From contig JASSKH010000025.1 of NCBI GenBank assembly GCA_031763025.1, positions 2,666,001 to 2,730,000 on the forward strand: a stretch of DNA of 64,000 bases, given 5' to 3'. How positions within the stretch are numbered: position 1 is the first letter of the stretch; each line of letters opens with the position of its first letter. Under the pieces are notes generated by a model that did no database searches, was not told the origin of the DNA, and saw only the letters and a program-made list of their open reading frames with translations. The stretch comes from Macrocystis pyrifera. Its lineage: Eukaryota > Sar > Phaeophyceae > Laminariales > Laminariaceae. The position numbers and the translations under genes are program-made. This document shows, one piece after another, positions 1 through 12,100 of this stretch.

Positions 1-214
1 TCCGCCGGTCGTGCCCTACTTTTTATCGCGAGAAAAATTCAACCTTTTCTTCCCTCGTCGACTGACGTCGAATTGTGCCTACCCGCGCTATTGTACGCGC
101 TCACAGCAGTTGACCTCTTTCACATTGATTTGTTGTCGAAAATAAAGATTCTCTCACCACGTAATGTCAATAGCACTAATTACACTAAAAAAAAAATCAA
201 CTCAATTTATGCTG

Positions 215-573
215 TAACGGGGGACAATAGTAAATAGGACCAAATATCGTTGGCAAAAATAGGGAAATATATATAGATACAACTATAATTACGATTTTTG
301 AGGTCGTTGTCACTTGCTAGCTCTTGGCAGACAGACCGACTGATAGACAGCTCTTCGCAAGCAGCCCTTCTTCTTTGAAACAGCCGAACAGCCAAACAGC
401 CAAACAACCTTTCTTCTTTCTTCGCAAACTGCAACCAATAGACAGCTCTTCGCACAACGCCTAGAAGAGGCGTCTCGCCTTCGACGAACGGCATCTAGAT
501 GCAGCTGTATATATATATATATGTATATGTGTTTGTGTGTACCGTGGGTCTTATTTACCGTAGTCCCCCGCAA
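215..573. mobile_element. MITE family 1, copy with a 250 bp internal insertion
   Basis: Both ends match the family (GTAACGGGGGACAATAG and GTAGTCCCCCGCAATA). The middle holds about 250 bp of unrelated sequence with repeated CAGACAG/AGACAGCTCTTCGCA. Confidence 0.75.
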
Positions 574-615
574 TAATAACCTATCTCTTACTATGTTTTC
601 GTATTACCATTAACG

Positions 616-721
616 TTACGGGGCACCATAGTAAATAGGACGTACGGTACAAACAAAAACCTACGTATTTGACTATTTTTACCTACAACGTTTGGTCCTA
701 TTTACTATGGCCCCCCGAAAT
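616..721. mobile_element. MITE family 1
   Basis: GTTACGGGGCACCATAG to CTATGGCCCCCCGAAAT: nearly full length, in opposite internal orientation to its neighbour at 215. Confidence 0.8.
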
Positions 722-2441
722 ATTAATAGCAGCATTCGAGGTTTTCTCCCAGACCACCAGGTCGAGTATCCTCGTTGTTTAATACCGCCACGAGCCGGTT
801 CCGGGAAATGCGCAAGATTGCACCTTCGGGCAATAAAACACAGACTACATTTTTTCGCCCAACGCTCGAGATACCCGCTCGGCCGCCGCATCGACAAGCG
901 GAACACGTCGGCGAAGAGATTTTTGGCGTGTGAGGTGTAGTTCGCGAGGTATGGGCATCGTTTGTATTACTTGGGGAGGCGTTACTTCGAAGGAATTTGA
1001 GCTTGTTTTACTGCAAGCTGCCTGGTATATATTTTGTATTCAGGCCATATATATATCGGGCAGTACGCCGAATGTTTCTACTATATATAGACGTGTTGGC
1101 GTGATCTCACCATCAAGGAGAAGACGTCCATGAGACGAGACGTACAAAGCTGCTACAAAAAACGCCTGCTAAATTACTGGAACACCGTATTGAGGTCTTC
1201 GGAAACCCTATAAATAGGAAATATTTCAATTTTCATGGGAATCACTTTTTCACCCCTGGTGTTTTAGAGTTGGAACACGAAGGTTGCCAGGGTTGGTACT
1301 CATTACAGTGCCGACAAATTGAAAGGTGGTCTTTTTTCGTTGACTTTCATCTCGTGCGTGCATCTGTCGTGTTCAAAAGTTGGCGAAAAATTGGGAAAAA
1401 AAAAGAAGAGAGACCGTAAGATGCACCTCACGAAGCAAACAAAAATGTGGTTACTTAAAAACACATTCTAGTTTTGTTGGCGTAGAAATGAACAACAACC
1501 TAGCCAAATTTCGTACACAAACGTCAAAAAAACCAGGGTGTATATCCTCGAAGAAAACAAGTTTCGCCTTTCGCTGGAACCAGCCCCTTTCGCTGGAACC
1601 AACCCGCATGTGTCTGAATTTTCATAATTGCTCACGGTTCGCAGCGCCTAAGCGTTGATTATCACGTGCGGATCAACGGCTGGGAAAACAACTGCTGCAC
1701 TTCAACCGTATTTAGCCGCATGATGACGCCTCTGTAGGCCCGCCCTCCCTTGTTTAATTTTCTTACCTACGGGTAAACGTCGATTTTTCCTTTTTTCGTC
1801 GTGTGACTCTGCCGACATAACACCCGCCCGTCGCGGCAGCCGCCGTCGAAACGGCCGACGTTACAAGCCGATACGCGCATTACCCACGCAAAAAAAGTGT
1901 CGTCTTGTAGATATGTCCCCTGACTGGCTATTCTATGTATGTGGGCGCAGACCACAGCCCGCTGCCCGCTCCCCGCGAAACTGGTTAGGCTTCATCACGC
2001 GTTAAGATTATCCCGCCCATCCCCCTGCCCTCGCTCCACGCCCTCTACCCTATCTTCTGCCCTGATTTAAAACTCAAAATTCGTGCTATTAGTATTGCAG
2101 TTTGTCACTAGCTAGGCGCGCTGACTGCTACAGAGACCTTCGAAGCTGTACAATGAGAGGCGACAAGTGGCGGCTACGCTACAGAGGAATTTCCAAGCGC
2201 CACAGGTACGATAGCAGACAACAAGTGACCTCCACAGATTGGCTCTTAACCAATCGTCAGCACACCGGTGCCTCCCCCCCACCCTTCCCCCCCCCCCCCA
2301 CCGTCTCCCAACAAGCATTTCCCCGAATTCCAGTCGGGGCGATTGCAAGACAAAATGTCGAATGCACCCCCTCAGCTCTCGAAAGGGACGCGAGGTCAAC
2401 GGTCAAATGGCTAAGACATGCAACTAACGAGTACGCCCCCC

Positions 2442-3119
2442 TCATCTAGCTCCAACGGCCCCTACGCCGACTCCCCTTGTCGCCCAGCCCCGGAGACACC
2501 GCGGCCGGGCCTGGTCGCCAAGGGCCGGGGGTTTTGCTGGAAGGCGCCTGCCGTCTACCGTCACCGTTGTGCTGTTTGGCAGAAGCGCTTGCACCGTCAA
2601 CGGTATGTCGCCCTTCAGGGTCTCCCCCCACCCCTCCACCCTCCCCCGCTTTTCCCCCCGCTGCCGCTCCTTCCGCCCCCGCCCCCCCCCGCCCCCGTTG
2701 CCGCGTTTTCCTTTCCCTGCACTGAAAAAAAACGTAGACGCGGGGTCCTGGACGGTGGGGGGCGGGGGAACCCTGCTCCCGAACCACCACTTGGAGCCCC
2801 TGCTCGAGCCGTCCCCTCCCCGCTCCCTCTCGACGGCGGCGGCGTCGTCCGCGGCGGCCTTTCGCGGTGTGCGTCCGATCGTGTCGGTCATGGTGCGGAC
2901 TAACCTCGAGGCGGCCGGTACGATCCCGACCCCATCACCGGGGCCCTCCAGAGGCAACGATGTTGTCTGCTTGCGCGGGTAGGCTTCTCCGTCGAGGAGA
3001 AGGCTCAGCTTCCGCGTGCCGTACTGGTCCTCCTCGAACAGCTTGAGGAAGTCGAACAGGGTGGTGATGTCCAGCGGGTGCGGCACGTACTTGTCGACCA
3101 GCCCTTCCTCTAGAAACCC
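2442..3119 (-). CDS. Terminal receiver exon and C-terminal tail
   Basis: AAAACAG acceptor, phase 0. GFLEEGLVDKYVPHPLDITT, then LFDFLKLFEEDQYG, matches receiver helix 4, strand 5 and helix 5 (a..aG.d.yl.KPl....L...l). The conserved Lys before Pro is His here. A basic, Gly-rich tail follows with no recognised domain, closing with a stop at 2,442. The tail runs over poly-C/G sequence and may contain an unseen intron or an earlier true end. Confidence 0.65.
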   Translation of the reverse strand, partial: GFLEEGLVDKYVPHPLDITTLFDFLKLFEEDQYGTRKLSLLLDGEAYPRKQTTSLPLEGPGDGVGIVPAASRLVRTMTDTIGRTPRKAAADDAAAVERERGGDGSSRGSKWWFGSRVPPPPTVQDPASTFFFSAGKGKRGNGGGGGRGRKERQRGEKRGRVEGWGETLKGDIPLTVQALLPNSTTVTVDGRRLPAKPPALGDQARPRCLRGWATRGVGVGAVGAR

Positions 3120-6100
3120 CTGTTTTTTTGGGGGGTTTTTTTTTGGGGGGGGGAGGGGGCAGGAGCGGTGTGTTGTTGTCATACATACATGTGCGTTGGT
3201 GGCCGGTGTTTATGTAGAGTATGGTCGACGTTTTTTTTTTCTGCGATGGTTGTCGGAATGTACCGGGTTTCCGGCAGGTGTCTATGCGTTCGGGGACAAG
3301 TTTAGCGTAGGTCGCCGATGTTTGGAGTTGGTTGGCGGTTTTTAGGGTTGATTGCCAAACTTTATGTACATCGTTTGCCGAAACTTGGAGTTTATACAAA
3401 AAGTGGGGGGGGGGAGGGGAGGGGGTGGTTAGCAGTAGATCATAGCGTTGGTGGTCGACATTTAGCGTTGAGCGCCAAAGTTTTGCTATGGTTACCGATG
3501 ACTAGAGATAGCAGGGGAATACTGGGGGTTAGAGGAGGCGGGGTGGTCTAGGGGTAAGGCTAGGGCCAGGGCCAAGGCTTCCACATGGCTGCGGTGATGT
3601 AAGGTTCGGCGGACCAAAGTGAGCTGCTCGAACAAGACCCCATGGATGGAGACTGCCTGAAGACTGACCCCGTGAATAGAGATTTTAACGAAAACAGAAG
3701 CTACTGTATTATATCCCCCAACTTGTCTCTATGCGTTGATAATGCGGATAGATGAGCTTTGTATGAGTTGATTATTGGGCACACAGGCTCACCCGAGGGG
3801 GGGGGGTGGGAGTGCCTCTGGGGTTAAGCCATCCGGCCTGCGACAACCAAACCTTCGTCCACAAAAGTCGTATATCACTATCACACGGGTGACAAGATAA
3901 CACACCCCCTCAGGCGAATGTCCCAGCGGATTTTCACCACAACCGAGAGGGTGTAACTGGCAAGCGATGCGTCTATGAAAATATCTCGACGAGACCTTTT
4001 CCACAGCCACCATTTTTGGTTGTTGTGTCGTATGCCCCCCCCCTTTTGTTTTGGAGAGAAAAAGCGGGCTTGGAAATCCACTCCCGGGGGGTGTCTCATC
4101 TTGCTTGTGTTATGTAAAGCGGTATAGCGGCGTGACTCCTCTTCCTTCAAAGGCGAGGTTTGGGGGATAATCGAACCCGCTAGCTCACCCGACCAGCGTA
4201 GGTTTCCCCTGGGTGTTAGTGGTATGTGACGCACGTTTGCCTTGTAGGGTTAGCACCTAGCTTTTCCGACGTTCCTGGCTTGAGGAGCTCTATACCCCAC
4301 GAAAACGCAAGTGATATAGAAGAAAAGCCTATGTAGGTATACCACGAGTACTATGGTAAAACATTACTAATAATGGTGTTCCAACGATATTGCATTATGG
4401 AGTCCGGTCAGTCCCGGTGACATATTTGGGCCCAACAGTGCTACCTACCCCTATAGCAGCAGCAGTTGTAGTGGTGGTAGTGGTAGTAGGAGGAGGAGGA
4501 GGAGTGGTGGCTGTGGCAGCTTTAGTAGTAGTGGTTGCGGTCGTAGCTGTCGCGCTGGTGTCTTTTATTGTCGAAGTGGTGTGATTTTGGTATTAACAGT
4601 GGTGGGAGTCGTGGGTACGCTCGTGTTCTGAAAAAGTGGTGTGCTTGCCCGACCTAGATACAAATCGCTGTCTCATCCTACACGCGGTTTTTTCGGGTGG
4701 ACCACTACGTCACAGGTCCGCCAACCGCCCTATCGCACCTGAACGATGATCACAGACTGTTTCTCCCAGCGAACAAGCGTGGCGAAGACAACGGCAATAT
4801 CGATGGCAGACGCACGCCGCGGCGCTCAGTGCACCAGCCCCCCGCAGCTACACAACACCACGACTGACACGAACATCAAAATTATGCGACAAGACTGCAA
4901 CAGTGCACGCCACCCCACCTCCAGCTCGTCAGACTTGACGCTTCCAGCTGCAGTGGTGTGCAGCAACAGCTTCGTACGGTCCGCGGGCCGAACCGCCCCC
5001 TTTGCCCCGCCCTCGCCCCCGCCCCCGGCCCCGCCTCCACCCCCCCCAGGAAGCCCTCCGCTTCGCAGTCGCGTGCTCGTACCACGCGGCAGAACTCTGT
5101 CCCAGACATTCGCGGCATATGCAGGTCGACGACGACTACCTGAAAAGTGAAGGCCCCCGGGAGCGTCATGCTCATGGCTTCCTCCGCAGAGCAGGCCACC
5201 TTCGGATGTTTTTTTCGCGACGGGAACGTTGGGACGTGGGAGAGTTCGGACACGGGAAAATTGGCATGGGAAAGTGAAGAAGGGAAAGTTCGGACGGGAA
5301 AAAAAACTGGGACAGGAACGTTGGGACGGGAACATTGGGACGGGAACATTTCGGGGTGGGAACGTTGCTACAGGAAAGTTGGGGCCGAAAATATTGGACG
5401 GGAAAGTTGGGACGGGAAATTCAGAACGGGAACGTTGGGATGGGAAACGGTCGGACGGGAACGTTGGTGTGGGACAGTTGGGACGGAAACGTTCATCAAA
5501 GAACTGGGCGTTGCGACCGGAACGCCGGGACGGAAAGTTGAAAGGGGAAACTCGCGGCGGGAAACTTGTGATAGGAATTTCGGTACCGGACAGTTGGGAC
5601 GGGAAAAATTGGGGAGGGAACTGGGCCGGAACAATTGGGAAGGGAACATTGGGATGGCAGCGTTGGGACGGGAACAGTGGGACGCGGAAATTGCGACGGG
5701 AAAGATGGGAAGGGAAAGCTGGGACGGGAAAGTTGAGGAGGGAAAGTTAGGACGTGAAAGTTGGGACTGGAAATATGAGACGGGATCGTTGGGACGGGAA
5801 CGTTAGGACAGGAAAGTTGGAACGGGAACTTCAGGATGGGGACGTTACGACGGGAGACAATACGATAGGTTCGTTGGGACGGGAACATTGGGACAAGCAC
5901 ATTGGGACGGGAACATGGACGGGAACACTGGGACGGGAATATTGGGACAGGAACGTTGCGCAGGGGGCGGCACGACGGGAACGTTAGAACGACGTTAGGA
6001 CGAAAACGTCAAGACAGGGATGTTGGGACGGGAACGCCGCGGCGGGGAGCGGTACGATGTGAACGTTGGGACGGGAACCTGGCGATGTGGGGCGTTACGA

Positions 6101-9100
6101 AAGGACAATTGGTGCAAAACACTGCAACACGATGGCACCGTTAGGACGGCAACGTTGAGACGGGAAAATTGAGACGGGCCTTTCAGAACTGCAGTCCCAT
6201 TTTGCGGGCAGTTCACTCAAATTCTAAGTAGTTTGTCCCCAAAAACGGGACTGCAGTTCTAAAAGGGTTAAGAGAGAAACGCCCGGACGGCAACGCTAGG
6301 ACGGGGGGGCGTTACGGCGAGAACGCTGGGACGGGAACGTTGGGACAGGAGCTTTGGGATGGGAACCTTAGGACGGGAATGCCGGGACGGGAACGCTGCA
6401 ACGGAGGACGGTACGACGGAAACGCTACAGTAGGACAGGAACGTTGCGATGGGGGGCGTTACGAAGAACGTTGGGACAGAAACGCTGCGGCGGGGAGAAA
6501 TACGGTGGAAACGTTAGGGCGGACGGAAAGGTCGAGACGGGGACGTTGGGATGGGAGCGTTACGATGGAGACGTTGGGACAAGAACGCTTCAACGGGGCG
6601 CGTTACGACGAGAACGTTGGGACGAGACTACTGCGGTAGGAGGCGTTTCGACGGGAACGTTGGGACGGGAAATCTGTGGCCGGAAGCGTTACAGCGGGAA
6701 CGCGGAGACGGGAACTTGGACATGAGAACGTTGAGACGGGAATGTTGCGACGGGAACTTTGGGATGGGAACGTTGGGACGGGAACGCTGGGACGGGAACG
6801 TGGCGATGGGGGGCGTTACGAAAGGAACGCTGGGGCAGAAACGCTGCGGTGGGGAGAAATACGATGGCAAAATTAAGGGCGACGAAAACTTTGAGGTGGG
6901 AACGTTGGGACGAGAATGCTGCAACAGGGGACGCTACGACGAAAACGTTGGGAAGAGACTGTTGCGGTAGGAGGCGTTACGACAGGAACGTTGGGCCGTG
7001 AACGTTGTGACCGGAACGTTGTGACGGGAAGCGTTACCAAGGGAACGCCGAGACGGTAACGTGGAGATGGGAACGTCAGGGCGGGAACGTGGAGACGGAA
7101 CAGGGGGCGTTAGAACGGGAACCTTGTGGCGGAAAGCGTTACTGCGGGAACGAGGAAACGGGAACGTGGTGATGGGAACGTCGGGGCAAGAACGTGGAGA
7201 CGGAAACGTCGTGACGGGCACGTTGGGACGGGAACACTGGGGTGGGAACGCTCCAGCGGAGGATGGTACGATGGGAACGTTGGGACGGAAATGTGGCGAT
7301 GGTTGGGGATATAACGGGAACGTCGGGACGGGAACGTTGCAACGGGGAGCGTTTCGCCGGGAACTTGCAGACGGGAACCCGGAGACGGGAATGTGGAGAT
7401 GCAAACGTTGGGACGGAAACGTTGGGACGGGAACGTTGGGACCGGAACGTTGCGATGGTAACGCTGCAGTGGGATGTGTTGCGACGTGAACGTTGGGACG
7501 AGAACGCGGCGATGGCAGACGTCACGACGGGAACATTGAGACGGGAACGCTGCGACGGAGAGCTTTGCGACGGGAACGAGGAGACTGGAATGCGGGGACG
7601 ACAACGTGGAGACGGGAAGGCTGGGACGGGAACGTTGCGCTGGGGAGGGATTACGACGGGAACGGTGGGACTGGAACGTTGAGAGGTGAACGCTGCAGCG
7701 ACTCGTTAAAAAGCAAACTGCTCACGCGCGTACGGTTAAGTCCCCCATGAATTTGCGTAAGCGGGCTTACGGTAGGTCGTCGGTGCGTGTGCGGATGCAC
7801 GGAGCAAAATACGGGCCTGCTGAACCAGCCGGCGTCACGCGTGCTGAGGCTACCATGCCACGAATGGAGGTCGCGGCCGGAGGATTCAAGAAAACAAGGT
7901 TTGCACTAGAAGCCCCACGTGACGGCGGGTGTCTGTGTGTGTGGGTGTCACCGGGGCGACAAACGTGCCTGCCGAAGCAAGAACGTTGCAAATGCAGTAG
8001 AGCAGCCGAAACACGCCGCTACCGCGAGAGGCTGGCAAAAAAGACACCAGACAATCTTCAGAAGCTGCGACGGGACGTTGCGACGGGGACACTCAAGTAG
8101 ACAACGTTTTTACGTCATTAATCTATGCGTGTAAGTGGGCGTCTGTGCGTGGTTTTATTGATAACCTGACGTTCCCGACCGCCACCCGACAAAAAATGCC
8201 GGAACCGATACGTACGTTGCCGTTTCTTCGTCGATTCATGTTCGACAGCAAAAGGGCAACTTTTCCAAAGTCTTCTCTCTAGCGAGAGAGAGAGATAATT
8301 TTGTGCTGGTGTATTATATGTGACGCGGAAGAGTTAACGAAGCACTCGATGATGAGTTCTTGCTACGGGCTTGTTTTTTGCGAATCTGGTTGTTGGGCCT
8401 AAGGCGTGCCTCGTCCATCCTACCGCCCCTTGGGCTGCTGTACAACACCAGGTAGATCCCTCCCGCGCGCCGGTTTTTGACATCGCGACGGAGACATGGT
8501 TGATTGCACTATTTTTCTGTAGCCAGACATAAGTTTAGAAAAAATCAGCAAGCAGCGAACAGGAGTTTAGTTGTATGTTCGCACACTCTGTATTTACCAC
8601 TCTCCACAAATGTTTAAGCGCGATGTACCACTCTTTTTTATCTGTCTCGCATTTAGTTTTTGACATAGGGGTAGCCCCGAAAAAAAACATTATCGGGGTC
8701 GCTCGTTGCACGAGCTCTGTGTCCCACTCAACAAAAACCGATCATCAAAAAACAAGATTAACCCCTTAGAGGGGGGACCCCGGGATAGATAGCGACCAAA
8801 AGCAACCGAAACGTTGATCTGGTTTTCGTCAACTGCCTTCTACGTTCAGCGTGGGTGCCCAGCAGCGGCACGAGTAGGATCGACAAGATTGCGCCCATGC
8901 CGTGCGACATCCTCGCGTATAAATGAACTTGGACACTATTGTGGGTAGTGCCACCCCCCAAAATCACACAGCAGTGACCGTTGCTGTAAATCGACACTTT
9001 ATTTCGTCATTTTTTCCCCCCGAAGCCCAATGGGGGTTGACCCTTTCGGGACTGTTAGGCCTCCAGTCCCGTTTTGGGGGACAAACCAGTCAAATTCTGA

Positions 9101-12100
9101 GTATTACGGGGGGCCACAGTAAGTAGGACCTACGGTACACACAAAAAAACTGTATATTTACCTATTTTTACTAGCAGTATTCGGTCCTATTTACTATGGT
9201 CCCTCGTAACAGTACATTCCTAGAATGGTTAAACTAGGCCCTATTCACAATCCCATGGGCATCCGACGAACGCTGGTACGACATACCAGATACCGGTATG
9301 CCGTAAAGATCGTTGAGTTTAGTTCGCACGGGGGTTAGTTAGTGCTACGAGTCTCGTTTTTCTCAGCAATCGAGTTTTTCTCAGCGAACGCGAAATTTTG
9401 CCAAAACGCCGAACGTGAAAGGTGTTTTCGGGGAAGGTCTGGTCGGGAAAGAGCGTTCCGAAAAATACAGATAAATGTTCGACCTTTTGGGCACCCTTGC
9501 ATGCCGTGGTCGAGAAAAAAAACGAGCGCTTGAAAAAAAACGGTCGCACCCTACCCTGTGCGAAGTCATGGCTCCTATTTACGGTACGTCGTGTCCAAAA
9601 AGATTATCACACCCCGGACAAACAGCTCATGATCTATCTATCTGATCTATCTATCTACAGATCATCTAGATGATCTAGTTCCTCACCTGCCGCTGTGAGA
9701 GGTTTGTGCAGGATCTGTATGCAGTACAGATCATCCAACCCAAGAAACATGTTCTGCAGTAGTATATCATGCGGACTGTGCGGATTCCACCCGGCAACAT
9801 CAGCCAGACCAGACAAAAAAAAATCAGGAGTAATAGATCTGTCTTGAAAGATCTACTGATCATGAACTGTGGGAGGCGATGATTTGTCCGAGCTGTGAAA
9901 TGTATCGTTTTTTAGGTATATAGCTCCTGGGTTGAGGAGCTAAACCAAAAATGAGAAATATTTGGGCTATACTACAGTCAAGCGAAACCCCTACCGTGAC
10001 ACTGCTCACCTTAACCAAAAAACAAATCCTGCTCTAGACTGGGTTAGGGTTAGGGTCAGGGTTACGGTCTACAGCTCCGCCATTATTGTCGACGAGCCTA
10101 ACTCCTGTTCGTCCCGCGGTCGGTGAGCCCCGGTGCATGGACTGCGGGGGCGCGGGGATAATCGGTCAAAGGAAATACCGATGTTTCGTACAAAACTGTA
10201 GACCTACTTTTACGGGGGACCATAGTAAATAGGACCAAATCTTGTCAGCAAAAATAGGGAATATATAGGTTTTTGTGTTTACCGCAGGTCTATTTACTAT
10301 GGTCCCCCGTAATAGCACGTACGTGCGGCACGTCGTGTACCGGAAATGATGTATATACGAAAAACATCGGCCCAAGCTCCGTACTTCGTGGTGCAGCTTG
10401 TGCGTGCCTCACTGCTGCACACAGCACAACTCAGACAGATCATCGATCGATCCCCAAGTAGTCCGTGATCTACTACACCATCCAGGGCAGATTTAGTGTT
10501 GATATAATCTCGTGTTGCTGGGTGGGAGCTGTAGGACCTGGCCTGATCTGCTGTGTCAATAGGACATGCCTCCTGGGTTGGATCTATACCAACGTACAGG
10601 TACCTCGCACAACATCGAGTAAGGGGAGGCTCGTAGCGGATGACCTGGATCGTGACTTGTCCGTCGTGTGTACTTGGTGTCGGCACCTCTCGATGTAGGA
10701 CGAAGAATCAATCCGTGTCGGACACTGGATGTTGCCGGATGCCGGTTTTAGGGGAAGAAGAAGTAACGGTTTTGTAACGGTTTCGTAACGGCTTTAGTGT
10801 GTGAAGACAACACCCACAGGAGGAAAATTACTACCTCGCCCTTCTTTTTTTTTTCTTTTTTTTTTTACTCTCACCGTAACGTCAAATCCACGCTCCTTCA
10901 GGCGGGGAAGCGCCCACCGAACCAGCCCCTGCGGGTCCACGAGAAGGATCTACGTACCGGGTTTCCCCCCAAGCACGACAAGGTTCGGGTAGGGTGGACG
11001 GGGGGCGGGGGCGGGGGGAGTGGGGGGTGGGGATGATGGTGGTGGTGGTGGTGATGGTGGTGGGAGCGGAGGTAGGGGTGGTGATGGTGGGAGTGGTGGT
11101 AGTGGTGATGGTGGTGGTTGTGAATATGGTGGTGGTGGTGGGGGTGGCGGGGGGAATAGGGGTGGTGGTGGTGGGGTCCCACGTTCCTTGAACCCAGCGT
11201 TCTGGTTAAGTTTAGCCGCGTGCGTGGTCGGAAGGACACATGTGCAAGGGATGACGCGCCGGAAAGGACGTTACCTACAAAGGAAAATACTTTTAAGATC
11301 GATCGGCGGTTAGGCTACAAGGCGCCTAGTGGAATCAGTTGATTTGGAACGGACGGCTTCGGCATGTACAGCCTTGCCCAGAAAGACTCAAAAACGATAA
11401 AAATAAGTTGGCTGCGGGTAGACCATCGCTTGCACACGAGAGGTTTCGAAATAAACTGTTGTCCACGCGTGCTTTCACGTGTTTTAGTTAGACCCGGAGT
11501 CCGACTAAATCGGGCTCGCTCTTTTCAAAGTACTCGCAGCCCTTTGGTGGTAGGTCTCTAGACCCGTTAATATTTTATCTATAGGAGTGTCGTTTAAATT
11601 TATTACGGTGCTGTCAAGCGTCGCCCAAAAAACACCAGGAAGGTATTTTTCTGGGGGTATTTTTAGACGTTTCCATGAAGAAATAATAGCCAGGTTTTCG
11701 AACAACCCCCCCCCCCCCCCCCCCCCCCCCCAAATTAAAGTAGGTGAATCTGGTTCGGAGAAACCTGGAGCACATCGAATAATATTGAAGCGTATCGAAA
11801 ACAAACTATCTTTGCATATGTTTTGGAGACGATACAGCGAGAGGCAGGCATTTTCAGCTGAAACGCTGCCACCTCCGAAACAAGGATGACAGCACGCCAC
11901 ACAAACACGCGAATGCTCTCAAGTTTCCAACTACAATATATATAGTCGATGCGCTTACCTTCAACTTCGGATTCGACGACCCCGACTCCGCTTCGGTCTT
12001 CGACTGCGAATCCCCCGCGACGAGACTTGCGGTTGGCTTGGTCATCCCCAGCCAGCTCTTCTCGGTTGGAAGCAGCGCGTTGTTTACAGGGACGAAGCGT

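Larger units (their letters stand above)
1..2100. other. No gene seen
   Basis: Apart from two MITEs the left edge shows only short chance frames, homopolymers and AT-rich sequence. Confidence 0.5.

Noticed and set aside
5220-7690. Several long open frames on both strands (up to 219 codons)
   Set aside because: They are translations of a 15 bp-unit minisatellite. A unit length divisible by three keeps all frames open.
10042-10064. Telomere-like GGGTTAGGGTTAGGG
   Set aside because: Only two to three units, not a telomeric array; may be chance or a repair scar.
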